From positions 1 to 7,930 of the forward strand of contig JAJOKM010000041.1 of assembly GCA_021129835.1 (NCBI GenBank): a DNA stretch of 7,930 nt. The letters are read 5' to 3'. This stretch comes from Thermodesulfovibrionales bacterium (lineage in GTDB: Bacteria; Nitrospirota; Thermodesulfovibrionia; Thermodesulfovibrionales; Dissulfurispiraceae). Under the pieces are notes generated by a model, which was not told the DNA's origin, did no database searches, and worked only from the letters and a program-made list of their open reading frames with translations. This document shows, piece by piece, positions 6,236-7,930 of this stretch; positions within the stretch are counted from its first letter, which is position 1, and each line of letters begins with the position of its first letter. A program made the position numbers and the translations under genes.

Positions 6236-6580
6236 ATGATGTTAGATAGAACACGACCTAAAAATCTCAGACAACAAGTCATTAGGGAAAAGAAAAGGAA
6301 GAATATAGTATTCTTCACTATAATTGTACTCGCCTCTCTTTATATGGGATCGACATTACTCGTTGGAGAGACTGGATTGGTGAGGTATTTTGAACTCAAA
6401 AGCATTGAAAGAAATTTAGCGACAGAGGTAAAAGATATAAAAAAGGAACATGAAGCGATAAAAAAACAGATAGAGGCATTAAGGAATGACCCTTTTTATA
6501 TAGAGAAACACGCAAGAGAGGAGTTCGGGTTAGCAAGACCCGGAGAGTATATCTTTAAATTTAAAGACGATGATAGATAG
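6236..6580 (+). CDS. ftsB: FtsB/DivIC septum formation initiator family protein
   Basis: This is a small bitopic inner-membrane division protein of 114 residues. Family members join FtsL and FtsQ/DivIB to activate septal peptidoglycan synthesis. It has a basic cytoplasmic N-terminus (RTRPKNLRQQ...REKKRK, 5-22), one transmembrane helix (about 23-43), a periplasmic coiled coil (about 48-84), and the family's terminal signature: NDPFYIEKHAREEFGLARPG at 84-103, then EYIFKF. Two adjacent ATGs (6236, 6239) precede LDRTRP; either could be the start. No clear ribosome-binding site is visible. The gene stands alone, transcribed away from apgM, with no enolase gene beside it here. Its last 20 bases overlap the end of the convergent lipid kinase gene. 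FtsB versus DivIC naming depends on lineage. Confidence 0.9.
   Translation: MMLDRTRPKNLRQQVIREKKRKNIVFFTIIVLASLYMGSTLLVGETGLVRYFELKSIERNLATEVKDIKKEHEAIKKQIEALRNDPFYIEKHAREEFGLARPGEYIFKFKDDDR
6552..6567. repeat. 16-bp perfect AT-rich palindrome at gene ends
   Basis: TCTTTAAATTTAAAGA is a perfect inverted repeat without a spacer. It encodes IFKFK in ftsB and holds the stop codon of the opposing lipid kinase gene (6561-6563) at its centre. It could mark a bidirectional end signal, or be a by-product of the IFKFK coding. Confidence 0.6.
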
Positions 6581-7736
6581 GTCTCTTTAGGCTCTTTAGA
6601 TAACCTTTTTCTGGAATATGCATCGCTCGAGATTTTGACGGCAAGTCCAAGTAGATGGGTTGCCGCGTGGATTTGTTGAAATTGCATTGGCAGGGAATTG
6701 CAAAACTGCTGGAGCTTACTGCCACTACCAACTTAAGCGCTTCTGGCACTATCCCTACCTTTGCGGGTGTAATGCCTATATATTCTCCGTCAATCTGGAT
6801 CTGGGCAGCCCCTTCTATCGACAGCTCTGTTGACTTGAAATAGGCTATATCTTTAAACTTAAGATGGCACCCTGATATTATTCCTAATATGTACCTCATG
6901 AGGTTTAATCTACCTTTTTTATGTGCCACAAATACATAGAAATGAGTATCTGTTAATCTGGCATCAGGTGTAATCTTAAAGTCACCTCCATAATATGCCG
7001 CATTGCCTACAATAACGACGTAGCCATCTGTTTGGGATGGCAGGTGATGAGGAGGTGGCAAAGAGCTTAAAGGGCATTGGGGCTCCATCATAAGCCCTGT
7101 TAAGGAATGTAGATGTTTGAAGCCAAAGTTTATTATGAGTGGTGTTGGAATGTATTTTAATATCACTTCAAGTCCGCTCAATATGTAAGCGAGTTTTCCG
7201 GTATATCTTTTTACCTTTTTATTAAGATTAAAGACGACCTTCCCATCAAAGCCAATTCCAGCCATCAATAAGAAGTAACGCGAAACATCCCGAGTAATTA
7301 TCTTTCCGAGATGGATTGTCTGTATCCGGCCATCTAGTGCGATATCTATAGCCACTTCTATCTTTCTCGGGATCTTCAACTCCTTTGCAAGGAGGCAAGA
7401 TGTGCCGAATGGCAATATCGCCATGGGGATATTTGAATGAACGAGGCCATTTGCAATCTCGTTGTATGTACCATCACCACCTGCAGCAATAACTAATGGC
7501 AATGGGTAACTGGCAACAGTTAATAAGTTGCTCCCCATTTTCGCTGCCTCTGAAGTCTGAATCCCAAACTCTGAAGCAATCTCCCTCGCAAATAATTCAG
7601 CATCTCCTTTTTTTTGGGTAAGCAGTAAACGGGCTGCATATCCTCTATTTTTAAGGATAGTTACTGCCTTTTTGATCTTCTCTCCTGCACCATTACCTGC
7701 TATGGGATTGCCAATTAAAAAGATATCTTTTGCCAA
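6561..7736 (-). CDS. YegS/DagK-type diacylglycerol (lipid) kinase family protein
   Basis: This cytosolic, membrane-associated kinase phosphorylates diacylglycerol or a related lipid with ATP. Visible are GNPIAGNG (9-16), AAGGDGTYNEIANGL (84-98) with the GGDGT nucleotide motif, ILPFGTSCLLAKEL (107-120), AGIGFDGKVV (159-168), VIVGNAAYYGG (241-251), and QIDGEYIG (314-321). At 391 residues it is far longer than the usual roughly 300. The excess lies in three places: about 58-78, about 208-236, and a tail from 341 to 391. The conserved GTxN is GTSC. The only start before an in-frame stop is TTG 7736, preceded by AGGAGG (complement of 7750-7755) at a long 13-base spacing. The exact lipid substrate cannot be told. 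The insertions may be tolerated surface loops; the tail overlaps ftsB and may be unconserved. Confidence 0.9.
   Translation of the reverse strand: MAKDIFLIGNPIAGNGAGEKIKKAVTILKNRGYAARLLLTQKKGDAELFAREIASEFGIQTSEAAKMGSNLLTVASYPLPLVIAAGGDGTYNEIANGLVHSNIPMAILPFGTSCLLAKELKIPRKIEVAIDIALDGRIQTIHLGKIITRDVSRYFLLMAGIGFDGKVVFNLNKKVKRYTGKLAYILSGLEVILKYIPTPLIINFGFKHLHSLTGLMMEPQCPLSSLPPPHHLPSQTDGYVVIVGNAAYYGGDFKITPDARLTDTHFYVFVAHKKGRLNLMRYILGIISGCHLKFKDIAYFKSTELSIEGAAQIQIDGEYIGITPAKVGIVPEALKLVVAVSSSSFAIPCQCNFNKSTRQPIYLDLPSKSRAMHIPEKGYLKSLKRPIYHRL
7507..7522. repeat. Small perfect hairpin inside the lipid kinase insertion
   Basis: TAACTG (7507-7512) and CAGTTA (7517-7522) form a perfect 6-bp stem around GCAA on the plus strand. 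TAACTGGCAAC here is identical to 6-16 at the left edge. The hairpin lies in the part of the kinase gene that encodes extra residues before the GGDGT motif. Confidence 0.5.
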
Positions 7737-7832
7737 GCCTGCTGCCTATCCTCCTGTCAAACTCATCTATGCCGGCATGGATGAGTGATAGAGAGAGTCC
7801 TCTGAAAATGATCCCCCTCCATTGCGGATAAA

Positions 7833-7882
7833 AGATTACAGTAATCTGATTACACAGATTCCAAAACCCGATTACACAGATT
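7833..7882. repeat. GATTACA-type palindrome and direct repeats
   Basis: AGATTACAGTAATCT (7833-7847) is a perfect inverted repeat around a central A. GATTACACAGATT follows at 7848-7860 and 7870-7882, a period of 22 bases. All three units begin GATTACA. This resembles intergenic repeats seen in many environmental bacterial genomes. Between 7737 and 7930 I find no supportable gene and no convincing promoter, only these repeats, a T-rich stretch and the lipid kinase ribosome-binding site. Confidence 0.7.
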
Positions 7883-7917
7883 TTTTCTGTAAATACCTTT
7901 TTTGTTATTGTTCTTCA

Positions 7918-7930
7918 CTTGTCATTGCGA
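7918..7930 (+). repeat. Possible start of a GTCATTGCGAG-type dispersed repeat
   Basis: The window ends CTTGTCATTGCGA. From memory, GTCATTGCGAG...CGAAGCAATC is a common dispersed palindromic repeat in several bacterial phyla. Only the left end would be present here, so the call needs the sequence beyond 7930. Confidence 0.4.

Noticed and set aside
6582..6610. Intrinsic terminator after ftsB
   Set aside because: Only a 4-bp AGGT/ACCT stem with a large unpaired interior precedes the T run.
7833..7882. CRISPR-like direct repeats
   Set aside because: Only two 13-base exact copies with a 9-base gap and one partial copy; no array structure and no cas genes.

Overview
The window is an ordinary-looking chromosomal segment from a moderate- to low-GC bacterium. 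Gene content points to an anaerobic or deep-branching lineage such as Nitrospirota, Desulfobacterota or a relative: an archaeal-type phosphoglycerate mutase, a TatD domain fused to a radical SAM domain, and a yggS-proC-divIVA-hisS order. This placement is an inference from gene types and was not tested by any search. There is no phage, plasmid, CRISPR or toxin signature.

Layout. Positions 52-3437 (+) hold a tightly packed cluster: a PLP-binding YggS/PLPBP protein, ProC, a DivIVA-type coiled-coil protein and histidyl-tRNA synthetase. yggS/proC and divIVA/hisS overlap by 4 bases each; a 121-base gap with a perfect 9-bp hairpin separates proC from divIVA. Positions 6045-3405 (-) hold ApgM followed by the TatD-radical SAM fusion, which runs tail to tail into hisS with a 33-base overlap. 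Positions 6046-6235 are a divergent promoter region. Positions 6236-6580 (+) hold a small FtsB/DivIC septum protein. It meets the end of a YegS/DagK-type lipid kinase (7736-6561, -) with a 20-base overlap that contains a 16-bp perfect palindrome. Positions 7737-7930 hold no gene but several short repeats.

How the genes relate. YggS (PLP homeostasis) and ProC (last step of proline synthesis) commonly sit beside divIVA in cell-division clusters; the usual yggT between proC and divIVA is absent here. DivIVA and FtsB belong to pole/septum organisation, HisRS to translation, ApgM to glycolysis, and the kinase to phospholipid recycling or modification.

Most notable features: (1) the TatD-radical SAM fusion; (2) a short repeat (ACTGATAACT type) at the left edge that also appears inside yggS, exactly where the protein has extra residues, with a related sequence inside the lipid kinase where it also has extra residues; (3) two independent 21-bp (one-heptad) duplications in the DivIVA coiled coil; (4) possible active-site substitutions in ApgM and the lipid kinase. 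I see no clearly new multi-gene system.
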